Below, piece by piece: positions 43,001 to 50,684 of a stretch of DNA of 64,000 bases. Every line of letters starts with the position of its first letter. The first letter of the stretch is position 1. The stretch is from positions 124,001 through 188,000 of the forward strand of contig NZ_JMLW01000001.1 in assembly GCF_000686905.1 (NCBI RefSeq). Reading direction: 5' to 3'. This DNA comes from Marinospirillum insulare DSM 21763 (GTDB lineage: Bacteria; Pseudomonadota; Gammaproteobacteria; Pseudomonadales; Halomonadaceae). Both the position numbers and the translations under genes were made by a program. The notes under the pieces were generated by a model. The model searched no databases and was not told the origin of the DNA. It was given only the letters and a program-made list of their open reading frames with translations.

Positions 43001-44009
43001 TCAATCCGTTAATGGTCAAATAATAGAAGGCACCCAGGAGGTTGCAGATAATTTAATGCTACCAGCATCACCAGATAAAGAAGCAGAAACTCCACGAGAA
43101 GATCAAAGAGATGAAGAAATAAAAACCTTTCAACCTCCACCAATAGCAGAGGCTCAACCCCAACAAGACCTAGGGCCTATGTCAGATGTGAATGTAATGC
43201 ACCACTTCCCAGCTGGCGCAGTTTGGGGAACCTTGCTGCACAGTGTTTTAGAGTGGGCGGCTATTCAGGAATATAAACCTACAAGTGGCAAAAAAATAAA
43301 AGGTTTTGCCGCAGTGATTGCTGAAAATACGGCTAGCCAAGAAGCCTTTAAACGCTTCTGTGACAAGCGCAATATTGAAAACTTCTACGAACCGCTTTGG
43401 GGTTGGTTGGTTAGCTTTGTACAGAAAAAATGGCAGCTAGATGCTTTGGGCAAAGATGTAGAAGGTAAGGCTATTAGCTTTTCATTGAGTGATTTAAAGC
43501 CTGCACAACTAGCCGTAGAGCTAGAGTTTATGCTAGAAAGCCATCAGGTAAATACCCTGACCTTAGATAAATTGATTAGAGAAAATACCCTAGAACAAGT
43601 TAGCCGCCCAGTTGCTAAACCCAATTATTTAAACGGCTTGTTAAAAGGCTTTATTGACTTGGTTGCCGAACATGATGGTCGTTATTACGTGATTGATTGG
43701 AAATCAAACCGTTTAGGATTTAGCGATAGCGACTACACCCAAGCAGCCATGCTCAAGCAGATTTTAGAGCACCGTTACGATATGCAATACGTACTTTATT
43801 TGGTGGCATTGCATCGCCTGCTTAAAGCCCGCTTGCCAGACTATGATTATGACCAGCATGTAGGTGGGGCTATTTATGTGTTTTTACGGGGCATGAATGC
43901 CAAGCTGAGTGAAGGCTTGTTTTGCGATAAGCCGCCCAAGGCGCTAATTGAAAAACTAGATGCACTATTAGCAGGAGCTCACTCAGAGCAACAAGGAGTT
44001 TTGGTATGA
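40068..44009 (+). CDS. recB: RecBCD subunit beta (RecB), helicase-nuclease
   Basis: A 1313-residue protein. Walker A is EASAGTGKTFTL (25-36), the helicase motifs include IDEFQDTDPIQYRIF and IGDPKQAIYSFRGADI, and RLLYVALTRASHALW is present. The C-terminal nuclease site is YVIDWKSNRLG near residue 1208, with LLHSVLEWA ahead of it. It is the 3'-5' helicase and the single nuclease of the complex. Overlaps recC by 8 and recD by 4 bases. Confidence 0.96.
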   Translation: MSKVIATTSQLNPLTFPLWGSRLIEASAGTGKTFTLALLYVRLVLGHGTKETQFNRPLTPRDILVVTFTDAAAEELRDRIRNRLVEAAAYFRDGVANANDPLEKLRQDYSPKEWNTCAWKLQMAAEGMDESRVSTIHSWCNRVLVEQAFDTRGLFNRQLVTDTEDLLAQVVRDYWRVHFYPLDEMAAGLISDELKSPAELLTAIRNLLKASSQGVTFKGEVLKVTDLTPHLAAQGAYQQAKDEAAQAFAVEAEKRQAFEAEVKAHWVNNWQTIEEHLLELRSSLNARSHKSGSEADYLKLLGEIYAWAANNAEQPSLLKNFAAGEFKFVKNKPFQQENSLEAFQLLKDLLEQAKPAAINIEQPELPLKAAVLAHALPWVKAEFNKRMKQRAEMGFDDLLVELDKALDPELAKDSAERLAAVLKERFPIAMIDEFQDTDPIQYRIFDRIYQLETNSAASGLFMIGDPKQAIYSFRGADIYTYLQARTATEGRHYTLKKNFRSTQGVVEACNALFKQAESYDRAAFRFKEENKNPIPFVAVEAQGRDEQLYLPSGEAAPLTFWYFSPEEDEDQSLAITRYRELAAASAASEIVDWLMAAKQGKAGFGKDKQITQPLKPADIAILVRTGTEAKAMREALQARQVPSVYLSDRESLFSSQEAQDMLHWLYACANPLDERLVKAALGTNSLDLPLEQLAGWQEDELAWEAQMELFQQLHWQWQRQGVLVMLQQLLQHYQLPARLMQAPDGERHLTNLLHLAEWLQEASVELDGEQALIRHLAEYLDAGDQQQLLRLESDAERVKVITIHKSKGLEYPLVLLPFIGSWRDIDGNTREVDYQLETGKYQELAGNKTFKAAWDAANDARISEDMRLLYVALTRASHALWLGVAALKSGNAKKPQVERSALGYLLNAGQPIADATAYEEALKQLAATSLHLVRQAAPAMHPHLLEPDDALELDKAVAAPNLKDLTNWWIASYSAIQFQSVNGQIIEGTQEVADNLMLPASPDKEAETPREDQRDEEIKTFQPPPIAEAQPQQDLGPMSDVNVMHHFPAGAVWGTLLHSVLEWAAIQEYKPTSGKKIKGFAAVIAENTASQEAFKRFCDKRNIENFYEPLWGWLVSFVQKKWQLDALGKDVEGKAISFSLSDLKPAQLAVELEFMLESHQVNTLTLDKLIRENTLEQVSRPVAKPNYLNGLLKGFIDLVAEHDGRYYVIDWKSNRLGFSDSDYTQAAMLKQILEHRYDMQYVLYLVALHRLLKARLPDYDYDQHVGGAIYVFLRGMNAKLSEGLFCDKPPKALIEKLDALLAGAHSEQQGVLV

Positions 44010-46090
44010 GCAAGCTAATAATTCAACTAGAAAGCTGGGCGGAAAAAGGCGCTTTACGTTTACTGGATGTGGCTTTAACACGCTTTATTAAAGAACAAAT
44101 ACCCCAAGCCAGTGATGCTTTACTTTTAGCAACGGCGCTGGTGAGTGAGCGTAATGGGCATGGCCATGTATGTTTAGATTTACAAACCGTTTTGCAGCAA
44201 CCAGAACTGCAGTTAGTAGAAGATGAGCGAATAGATACTACTGAAGAAGCAGTTAAAGTGGCAGATGAATTAACGGACCTAATAGAAGGCTGGACACTGG
44301 CCAGTTGGGTAGAGCAATTATTAACCACCGATGCCGTGGCAGATAAAAGAACAGCTAATGCCGCTAGCGATTCAGCTAGTAATTCTAGTCCTTTGGTGCT
44401 GGCAGGCAGCTTAAAAAAACCTTTTTTATACCTACGCCGTTATTGGGTGTACGAGCAACAAATTCACAAGAGTATTCAAGCACGTTTAAAGCTAGAGCAA
44501 AACTTACCAAAAGAAGCAACTCGCCTGCTGCTAGACCAGCTGTTTGAAGACTTTAAACCTTCTAAAAATCAGCCGATTGATTGGCAAAAAATCGCTTGCG
44601 CCTTAGCAGCTAGAAGAGGTTTTGGGATTATTACCGGTGGCCCGGGCACGGGTAAAACCACCACTGTTGTTCGCTTGTTAGCTTTATTACAAGGCCTGCA
44701 AATGCAGGCTGGAAAAACACCTTTAGTAATACGCCTTGCTGCACCAACGGGTAAAGCAGCGGCACGGCTGAGTGAATCTTTGGCTGGCAGTGTAGCGCAG
44801 GTGAAATTACCTGCTGATTTGGCTGTTTGCCGAAAAGATATACCAACCGAGGTTTCAACACTGCACCGCCTTTTAGGTAGCCAACCAGGCACCCGACATT
44901 TTCGTCACCATGCAGGCAACCCGCTAGCTGCAGATTTGGTAGTGGTTGATGAAGCTTCTATGGTAGATGTGGAAATGCTGGCGCGATTATTAGATGCCTT
45001 AACGCCAGAAACACGTTTAATCTTGCTGGGCGATAAAGACCAGCTAGCCTCAGTTGAAGCGGGTTCGGTGTTGGGTGATTTTTGTCAAAATGCAGACCAA
45101 GGCAACTACACTCAAGCCACACAAACCTGGCTAAAAGAAAATTCAGGACAACTACTGCCCAGTGAAATGCTTAATGAAGAAGGTAGTCTTTTGGCCCAAG
45201 CTACCAGCATGTTGCGGCACAGCTACCGTTTTCATACCTACCCAGGCATAGGTGAACTGGCTGAATTGGTTAATACTGGTCAAGCTTCTGCTAAGCAGCT
45301 AGAAGCAGTGTTTGCTAGCTATCAGCGTGAAGACGAAGCAATAAGCACTACAGCCAACCTAGCGCTAATTAAACTCGCTAAACCCAATTATCAAAAACCA
45401 GCCACTGAACAACAAGACCCACTAGTTCCCCTTAAAAGTTTGGTTAGGAAAGGCTATAGCCATTATTTAACCACCCTAATCGAACAAAAACCCAGCACTG
45501 CAAACCGTGAAGACCTAGATGCTTGGGCATTAGCAATTTTTGCAGCTCACCGAGAATTCCAGCTACTCACTGCGGTAAGGCGAAGTATTTGGGGTGTAGA
45601 AGCGCTGAATGAAATGACCCTGGCAGCTTTAAAACAAGTCGATAAGTTTAAAGACCTGCTGACTGGCACCCAGCTTTGGTATTCAGGCCGCCCAGTGTTA
45701 GTGACACGAAATGACTACAGCCTAAAACTGATGAACGGTGATATAGGAATTTGCCTAGAGTGGCCAGCTAGCGATGACTCATCTAACAAGAAATTGCTTA
45801 GAGTGGCTTTCCCTGATGGAAAAGGCGGTGTGCGCTGGGTTTTACCGAGTCGCTTACAAGGTGTAGAAACCGTTTTTGCCATGACCGTCCATAAATCACA
45901 GGGTTCAGAATTTACCCACGCCGCCTTGGTGCTACCTTCAGCCGATAACCCAGTGTTAACCAAAGAGCTACTTTACACAGGCATTACCCGATCTAGCCAA
46001 GCCTTCACCCTTATATACAGTGATGAAAGCGTGCTAGAAAGCGCCTTAACCAAAAAAGTAGAAAGAGCCAGTGGATTACAGGCAAGTTAA
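44006..46090 (+). CDS. recD: RecBCD subunit alpha (RecD), 5'-3' helicase
   Basis: A 694-residue superfamily-1 helicase. Walker A is TGGPGTGKTTT (near 210-220), followed by LAAPTGKAAARLSE, VVVDEASMVD, and the C-terminal motif FAMTVHKSQGSEF. It is longer than E. coli RecD (608), chiefly in the loop after Walker B. Last gene of the recC-recB-recD operon, coupled to recB by ATGA. Confidence 0.95.
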   Translation: MSKLIIQLESWAEKGALRLLDVALTRFIKEQIPQASDALLLATALVSERNGHGHVCLDLQTVLQQPELQLVEDERIDTTEEAVKVADELTDLIEGWTLASWVEQLLTTDAVADKRTANAASDSASNSSPLVLAGSLKKPFLYLRRYWVYEQQIHKSIQARLKLEQNLPKEATRLLLDQLFEDFKPSKNQPIDWQKIACALAARRGFGIITGGPGTGKTTTVVRLLALLQGLQMQAGKTPLVIRLAAPTGKAAARLSESLAGSVAQVKLPADLAVCRKDIPTEVSTLHRLLGSQPGTRHFRHHAGNPLAADLVVVDEASMVDVEMLARLLDALTPETRLILLGDKDQLASVEAGSVLGDFCQNADQGNYTQATQTWLKENSGQLLPSEMLNEEGSLLAQATSMLRHSYRFHTYPGIGELAELVNTGQASAKQLEAVFASYQREDEAISTTANLALIKLAKPNYQKPATEQQDPLVPLKSLVRKGYSHYLTTLIEQKPSTANREDLDAWALAIFAAHREFQLLTAVRRSIWGVEALNEMTLAALKQVDKFKDLLTGTQLWYSGRPVLVTRNDYSLKLMNGDIGICLEWPASDDSSNKKLLRVAFPDGKGGVRWVLPSRLQGVETVFAMTVHKSQGSEFTHAALVLPSADNPVLTKELLYTGITRSSQAFTLIYSDESVLESALTKKVERASGLQAS

Positions 46091-46114
46091 TAGATCAATA
46101 TGGAGAGAAAGATA

Positions 46115-46417
46115 ATGACTAAGTCTTATAAAGTTAAAGGAACCGTAGAAGCTTGGGAAAAAGGCTTGCTAGGTCGCGATGAAGATTTTGTTCAAAAGGT
46201 AAATATTGAATCTGAAGTGATTGATGATGCCTTAGCTTTACAAGCTATCTCAATTCGTTTGCAAAAAGGTTTATTAGAAGACCTTAAAAACATTGCTCAA
46301 ATTAGAGGGTTAGGCTACCAGCCATTAATGAAACAGGTGCTAAAACGCTTTGTTGATGCTGAGAAAAAGCTTTTACTAAAAGAGCTTGCTGCAGAAGAAA
46401 TCAAAGAACAGGCATAA
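46115..46417 (+). CDS. CopG-type (ribbon-helix-helix) antitoxin-like protein
   Basis: A 100-residue protein. AISIRLQKGLLEDLKNIAQIRG, then YQPLMKQVLKRFV (key residues SIRLQKGLLEDLK near 46) is the ribbon-helix-helix pattern of CopG/BrnA-type antitoxins. GGAGAG before the ATG at 46115 sets the start; the ATG at 46100 overlaps it. No toxin is adjacent. It lies 24 bp after recD and may be read with it. Confidence 0.7.
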   Translation: MTKSYKVKGTVEAWEKGLLGRDEDFVQKVNIESEVIDDALALQAISIRLQKGLLEDLKNIAQIRGLGYQPLMKQVLKRFVDAEKKLLLKELAAEEIKEQA

Positions 46418-46458
46418 GCTTAACTAATCTATTAGCGACACAAAAAATAAGGACATTT

Positions 46459-47193
46459 ATGCAGCTAGGTTTTTACCTTAAAAAAATGCTAGGCATGATG
46501 TTAATGCCGATTCCCTTAACTCTGCTTTTGTTAGTTGCTGGTTTAATTACCTGGCAGCGTGTACCTAAGCTAAGTCGAGGACTAATTATTGTTGCTGGAA
46601 TTTTATTAGCACTTACCAGCTGGCAACCTGCTAGTGATGAATTGATTCGACCGTTTGAAGAAGATTATCCACAGTTTAACCTTGATCAACCAGTTGCAGC
46701 AGTAGTGGTTTTGGGAGGGTGTCATAGTACTGACAAACAAATGCCTCCAGCTGCACAATTGTGTTCTTCTAGCTTATTTCGATTAATTGAAGGCTTGCGG
46801 ATTTTGCAGGCCAACCCTCAAGCTAAGTTATTAGTGTCTGGTTATGCCAGTAGCGATATTCGCCCGCATGCTGAAGTTATGCTGGAAGTAGCTTTAAGCA
46901 TGGGAGTAGCAGAAGACAGAGTACTTGTTTACCCCACCCCTAGAGATACTCAAGAAGAAGCAGTAGTAATGTGCTCCGAGCTTTATGGAAAAAGCTTTGC
47001 TTTAGTTACTGAAAACTCACACTTACCTCGTGCCATGCGTTTTTTTGAAGAACAGCAACTAACCCCTATCGCTGCACCCGCGTTAAAAATGAGTGCTAAT
47101 AAATCTGATTGGCGAATAAATGCTCATGCTGCCTTAAAAAGTGAACGAGCTGCTTATGAGTTTTGGGGTAGTCTATGGCAGCGTTTTAAATAA
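46459..47193 (+). CDS. ElyC/SanA/YdcF-family protein (DUF218)
   Basis: A 244-residue protein with two N-terminal membrane helices (about 12-31 and 36-54), then a DUF218 domain: AAVVVLGGC (near 80), SGYASSDI, and TRDTQEEAV with ENSHLPRAMRFFE. E. coli ElyC acts in cell-envelope (peptidoglycan and enterobacterial-antigen) homeostasis. Substrate not proven. Half of the operator motif (GCGACA) occurs at 46435, but not the other half. Confidence 0.85.
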   Translation: MQLGFYLKKMLGMMLMPIPLTLLLLVAGLITWQRVPKLSRGLIIVAGILLALTSWQPASDELIRPFEEDYPQFNLDQPVAAVVVLGGCHSTDKQMPPAAQLCSSSLFRLIEGLRILQANPQAKLLVSGYASSDIRPHAEVMLEVALSMGVAEDRVLVYPTPRDTQEEAVVMCSELYGKSFALVTENSHLPRAMRFFEEQQLTPIAAPALKMSANKSDWRINAHAALKSERAAYEFWGSLWQRFK

Positions 47194-47203
47194 GGAGAAG
47201 AGC

Positions 47204-47485
47204 TTGCATCTAAGTATTTTAACTTTAAATTTTTCGCTGCCTGGCTGTAGGTCGTTAAAAGAAAAGCGGCAGCGTATGGGTGGTATGCATGAGCGTTTTG
47301 GGCGCAACCCAGCTGTAGCAGTTTGTGAGAGTGGCGAACATGATTTGCACGAGTCGAGCGAATGGTCTTTTGTAGTGGTGGGCAATTCTAAGCGGGATGT
47401 TGAATCTTTATGTAGCCAAATAGAAGAAAAAATCCAGAGCAGTGTTGATGGGCGTGTTATTAAAGCTGTAAGAGAATTTCTTTAA
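47204..47485 (+). CDS. DUF503 (YlxP-like) protein
   Basis: A 93-residue protein with the DUF503 pattern: LTLNFSLPGCRSLKEKRQR, then AVCESGEHDLHESSEWSF (key residues SLKEKR near 18). The best start is TTG at 47204 after an AAGGAGAAG ribosome site; longer ATG starts fall within the upstream gene. Function is unknown; it resembles RbfA-like folds. Confidence 0.75.
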   Translation: MHLSILTLNFSLPGCRSLKEKRQRMGGMHERFGRNPAVAVCESGEHDLHESSEWSFVVVGNSKRDVESLCSQIEEKIQSSVDGRVIKAVREFL

Positions 47486-47497
47486 TTAGTTTGCTTG

Positions 47498-47514
47498 GCG
47501 ACATGATTTGTCGT
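47498..47514. promoter_or_regulatory. Operator-like palindrome, copy F
   Basis: GCGACA-TGATT-TGTCGT, 43 bp before the small leucine-rich gene at 47558. The sixth copy of the motif. Confidence 0.7.
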
Positions 47515-47557
47515 AGCTATCCCTCAAGCTAGCCAAGATTAGACAGAGGGACAAAAT

Positions 47558-47806
47558 ATGGCACAGCAATTTGCAGTTTCAAAAAAAGATTCTTTAGGGG
47601 GTTTATACCTAGAAAACACTCAGCTCCGTGAATGGCAATGTTCAGATAAGCAAGTCCAAAACCTTGATTTATGGAATGCCCCACACCTAACCCATCTAGA
47701 CCTTAGTCAGTGCCAAGCTGGCATGCACCTGCTTCTGGTTAATTGTCCTAACCTTAAAGAAGTGATTCTCCCAACAGGCGCTCCTTGTTATTTGCACCTA
47801 GCTTAA
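47558..47806 (+). CDS. Small leucine-rich protein of unknown function, possibly frameshifted at the 3' end
   Basis: An 82-residue protein with leucine/aspartate-spaced repeats: LYLENTQLREW, LDLWNAPHLTHLDLSQC, LLLVNCPNLKEVILP, like short leucine-rich repeats. After the stop, the next frame continues as SLTIKGSGDVINFMSA for 16 residues, which follows on naturally from CYLHL. So a lost base near 47797 may have shortened the protein. GAGGGAC ribosome site. It has operator copy F, hence may belong to the same regulon. Confidence 0.6.
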   Translation: MAQQFAVSKKDSLGGLYLENTQLREWQCSDKQVQNLDLWNAPHLTHLDLSQCQAGMHLLLVNCPNLKEVILPTGAPCYLHLA

Positions 47807-48289
47807 CCATTAAAGGTTCGGGCGATGTGATTAATTTTATGAGTGCTTAATAAGCTTCTTGCTTCGTCTGAAAATAACTGACCCAGTCCTGCTTTACTTG
47901 CTTCAGATAGATGGCTAATGCGGTAGTTCATCAACTGCTGGTACCCTCATGCTAAAAACAGCAGCAAGCATAACTAAAGTGGCACTCGATAACCGCGTGA
48001 TTTTCATTAGTATGCTGGCCAGTTGCAGCAAGACCGAGTGTATTTAATTGCAAAAGGTAGATTATACACGTCAGGGGGACTTGGTTTTTTGTGAGAACTA
48101 ACCTTGTCTAAGAAACCCGACTCCTTTTCTAGTGAGTTAGAGTCTTTCTACACTTTAAATGCGAAGAGCCTCTTATGCAGCGACACCTTAGCTGAACCTT
48201 ACAAGCTGTACACCTAAAGCAATCTAGCCAAATCGCTTAAGCTTCTTGGCTAGATAGTTGAATTATAGCATGGGGTTTAGTGGCAATTT
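47807..48289. other. 483-bp gap with traces of a decayed minus-strand gene
   Basis: No intact gene. On the minus strand a piece starts MKITRLSSATLVMLAAVF (a signal-peptide-like start, about 48010 down to 47920) and stops; another frame goes on QQLMNYRISHLSEASKAG. Looks like the start of a lost exported protein. The gap also holds GCTTAAGC-type palindromes and no clear promoter. Confidence 0.3.
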
Positions 48290-48553
48290 TTATTTGCTGA
48301 CGCTCGTTAAACGCTCGGCAATATCGTTACCGTATCTGTCAGTTAGCTCCAATTCTTTTAATTCATTGTAACTTAATAGTTCCAATGCTTTTTCATTAAA
48401 AGCAGTTTTAAAGCTAGGATCATTCAATAGTTCTTCAGCTACCATCCCAAGAAGTTTGAATCGTTGATTGTGTGCTTCTTTAAGACGTGTTTCAAGCCGT
48501 GCTGTTTTTGCTTCTTGTTCTGCTATCTGTTGTTCAAGTTTACGTGTTTTCAT
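48290..48553 (-). CDS. Small coiled-coil protein beside the relaxase gene (possible mobilisation accessory)
   Basis: An 87-residue charged, helical protein. Residues 1-30 (EQQIAEQEAKTARLETRLKEA) are coiled coil. AGGG precedes the ATG at 48553. It diverges from the relaxase gene across the oriT-like region, the position of MobC-type accessory proteins in mobilisable plasmids. I do not recognise it by sequence. Confidence 0.55.
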   Translation of the reverse strand: MKTRKLEQQIAEQEAKTARLETRLKEAHNQRFKLLGMVAEELLNDPSFKTAFNEKALELLSYNELKELELTDRYGNDIAERLTSVSK

Positions 48554-48670
48554 GCTCAACCCTATATTTTTTTGATGTACTTAGATTGTAGCGAGTATTT
48601 TTATGCCTGCGAAAGCACAAGAGCAAAAGTTAAAAGCTGCAACTTAATGTGTGCCAAGAACTAGGGGGTT

Positions 48671-48700
48671 GCGCACTTAGGAGTCAAAGTTTTTTGATTC
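48671..48700. other. oriT-like region (MOBQ type) before the relaxase
   Basis: On the minus strand the sequence TAAGTGCGC (48679-48671) matches the conserved core near the nic site of RSF1010/IncQ-type origins (TAAGTGCGC-CCT). Next to it, at 48682-48700, is an inverted repeat AGTCAAA-GTTTT-TTTGATT (6 of 7 pairs), the usual hairpin beside nic. It lies 99 bp before the MobA/MobL gene. Recognised from memory of the family; not tested. Confidence 0.55.
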
Positions 48701-48798
48701 AATCTGTTCATTTAGCTGAAAAATATTAAGCACAGGTTCAAGTATTTAGATTGTGGTTATAGCTGTATTTAACCCATTTATAAATCTTGGAGTTGCTC

Positions 48799-49794
48799 AT
48801 GGCTATTTTTCATTTTCATGCCAGGGTCGTACAGCGTTCAAAAGGAAAATCTGCGGTAGCAGCAGCGGCGTACCGCTCAGGTACGACACTAGTAGATAAG
48901 CGAACTGGTAAAACATACGATTACACAGATAAGAATGATATTGATGGTGCTTTTATATTCGGCTGGGCTGGTTGTCGAGATGAACTTTGGAATACAGCAG
49001 AGGCTACTGAAAAACGCAAAGATAGTACGGTAGCTCGTGAGTACATTGTAGCCCTACCAAGGGAGTTGGATCCGCTTAAACGACAAGCATTGGCAATTGA
49101 ATTAGCTGAAGAAATATTTATCCGTTATGGCGTAGCAGTGGATCTTTGTCTTCATGGTGCTAAGAGTAAAAATCCTCATGCACACTTTCTAACAACAACG
49201 CGCGAAGCTTGTTCCACTTACTATGAGCTAGGTAATAAAAGTATAGTTGATATATCAAATACAGCCCGAAAAGAAAGGAGTCTCCTAGGCTATAAGCAGC
49301 AATTAGATTCACTTAAAAGTTACTGGTGTGAGCTAGTCAATAAAGCATTAGAGCTTAATGGTTTTGATGAAGAAATAACCCATCGAAGTTTTAAAGCTCG
49401 AGGTATTCTAAACCGAAAACCACAAATCAAAACTTATGGAAATCCTAAGCGAGTCGCTGTAAACAACATAATAAAAGAATATAACGAGGTAAAAGATGAG
49501 CTTGATAGCTTGTATCACGAAATCTATTTAGAAAAACTTGAGCGTGAGAAAGAATACCAGCGTTATTTAGAAGATGTTGAGCCACCAGATCCTGAACCTA
49601 TAAATTTACCACAGTCCGAGCGCATTACGTTTGTAGATCAGAAGGATGATACCCTTAGTGCCAGTGACCGTTTGATGGCAGAATTTGAAGCTGAATGGGT
49701 GGTTGAAGATGCAGCAAATGAAGCAGCGGAAAATACACGAGTACATAACCTTAGCGGCCAAGCAAATAACAGAAATAATGAACCAGGTTTATGA
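48799..49794 (+). CDS. MobA/MobL-family relaxase
   Basis: A 331-residue relaxase. The N-terminus MAIFHFHARVVQRSKGKSAV carries tyrosine 25 (AAYRSG), the same position as the catalytic Tyr25 of RSF1010 MobA. The metal site is H119 with NPHAHF (H127, H129). The C-terminal part is charged and coiled, without a primase domain. GGAG precedes the ATG at 48799. It nicks oriT to begin conjugal transfer. No coupling protein or mating-pore genes are nearby, so it depends on help from another element, or is a remnant of a mobilisable element. Confidence 0.88.
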   Translation: MAIFHFHARVVQRSKGKSAVAAAAYRSGTTLVDKRTGKTYDYTDKNDIDGAFIFGWAGCRDELWNTAEATEKRKDSTVAREYIVALPRELDPLKRQALAIELAEEIFIRYGVAVDLCLHGAKSKNPHAHFLTTTREACSTYYELGNKSIVDISNTARKERSLLGYKQQLDSLKSYWCELVNKALELNGFDEEITHRSFKARGILNRKPQIKTYGNPKRVAVNNIIKEYNEVKDELDSLYHEIYLEKLEREKEYQRYLEDVEPPDPEPINLPQSERITFVDQKDDTLSASDRLMAEFEAEWVVEDAANEAAENTRVHNLSGQANNRNNEPGL

Positions 49795-50022
49795 GCTGTT
49801 AATGGGCTCTTCGTATTTAAGGGTGCTGTAATTAATTTCTTGGCATAAGCTTTTTACCTCGTCTGCGGTCTGGTTCGTTGTAGGCTGTCACAACTCAATT
49901 TAAAAAAACCAATTACATCTTATCTCCATTTTCTGGGTCAGCTTCCTTTCTTTGTTCTCCTTTCCTAAACAATTGCTATTTGATTATGTTTCTTAATCGC
50001 GTTAAGCTGCGATCCTTAAATT

Positions 50023-50041
50023 ATTGCTAATCATTCTCATT
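50023..50041 (+). promoter_or_regulatory. Fur-box-like site upstream of the iron operon
   Basis: ATTGCTAATCATTCTCATT; on the minus strand AATGAGAATGATTAGC, close to the Fur consensus (GAGAATGATTATC type). It lies 13 bp before the first gene of the fpvG-like operon, where Fe-Fur would block transcription when iron is plentiful. Confidence 0.65.
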
Positions 50042-50054
50042 GCAGTTGGTGGTT

Positions 50055-50684
50055 ATGAAAGGTTTTTCTTTTCCTAGATACAAACTCTCACGCAGTCAGC
50101 GTTGGGTTCGTCCGTTACATGCATACAGCTCCATGCTAATGCTATTTATTCTGCTGTTTTTTACTTTAACTGGTATCACGTTAAATAACCGCCAATGGTT
50201 GCCTACACCGCAAGCCTCGCAAGAAATGGAATTAGCTTTGGCTGAAAAGTTTGCAGAAATACCCATTGAAACCATTAGTGCAGAAATGCAGGGAAAGGCC
50301 ATTTGGCAGTGGTTAAAAAAAGATCAGGGTTTATCGGATGGTGAATTAAATGTGGAATGGTATGCCGATGAAGCTTTGCTTTTATTAGATGTAAAGCGCC
50401 CGGGTGGCTATACCGCTGTAGAAGTGTTCCCTGCAGAGCAGTTGGTTTGGTATGAAAATCAAAAACTGGGCTGGATGGCCGTAGTGAATGACTTACACAT
50501 GGGGCGTTATAGCGGTAAGGCTTGGAGCTGGTTTATAGATTTGTCAGCAGTAGTGATGTTGTTTTTTACCTTAACAGGTTTTTGGTTGGTTTTATTTCAT
50601 CCTAAACGTCGTAGCCGCACTTTATTGCTGAGTGGGTTCGGCACTTTATTAATGGTAGTTCTTTATTTTTGGATGCTGTCATGA
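50055..50684 (+). CDS. PepSY-associated TM protein (FpvG-like, putative iron reductase)
   Basis: A 209-residue inner-membrane protein with a helix at 25-45 (SMLMLFILLFFTLTG), a periplasmic PepSY-like part, and two helices near the C-terminus (VVMLFFTLTGFWLV, LLMVVLYFWML). The HAYSS and NDLHMGRYSGK histidines could bind haem or metal. FpvG of Pseudomonas, the first gene of fpvGHJKCDEF, has this build and reduces iron on pyoverdine. GGTGG precedes the ATG at 50055. Overlaps the next gene (ATGA). Confidence 0.78.
   Translation: MKGFSFPRYKLSRSQRWVRPLHAYSSMLMLFILLFFTLTGITLNNRQWLPTPQASQEMELALAEKFAEIPIETISAEMQGKAIWQWLKKDQGLSDGELNVEWYADEALLLLDVKRPGGYTAVEVFPAEQLVWYENQKLGWMAVVNDLHMGRYSGKAWSWFIDLSAVVMLFFTLTGFWLVLFHPKRRSRTLLLSGFGTLLMVVLYFWMLS

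Noticed and set aside
46435-46451. GCGACA before the ElyC-like gene as a seventh operator copy
   Set aside because: Only the left half is present; the right half (CAAAA-AATAAG) does not match.
48184-48200. GCGACA-CCTTA-GCTGAA as a further operator copy
   Set aside because: Left half only; the right half has no TGTCG.
47807-50022. Insertion sequence or transposase around the relaxase
   Set aside because: No DDE-type protein or terminal inverted repeats could be seen.
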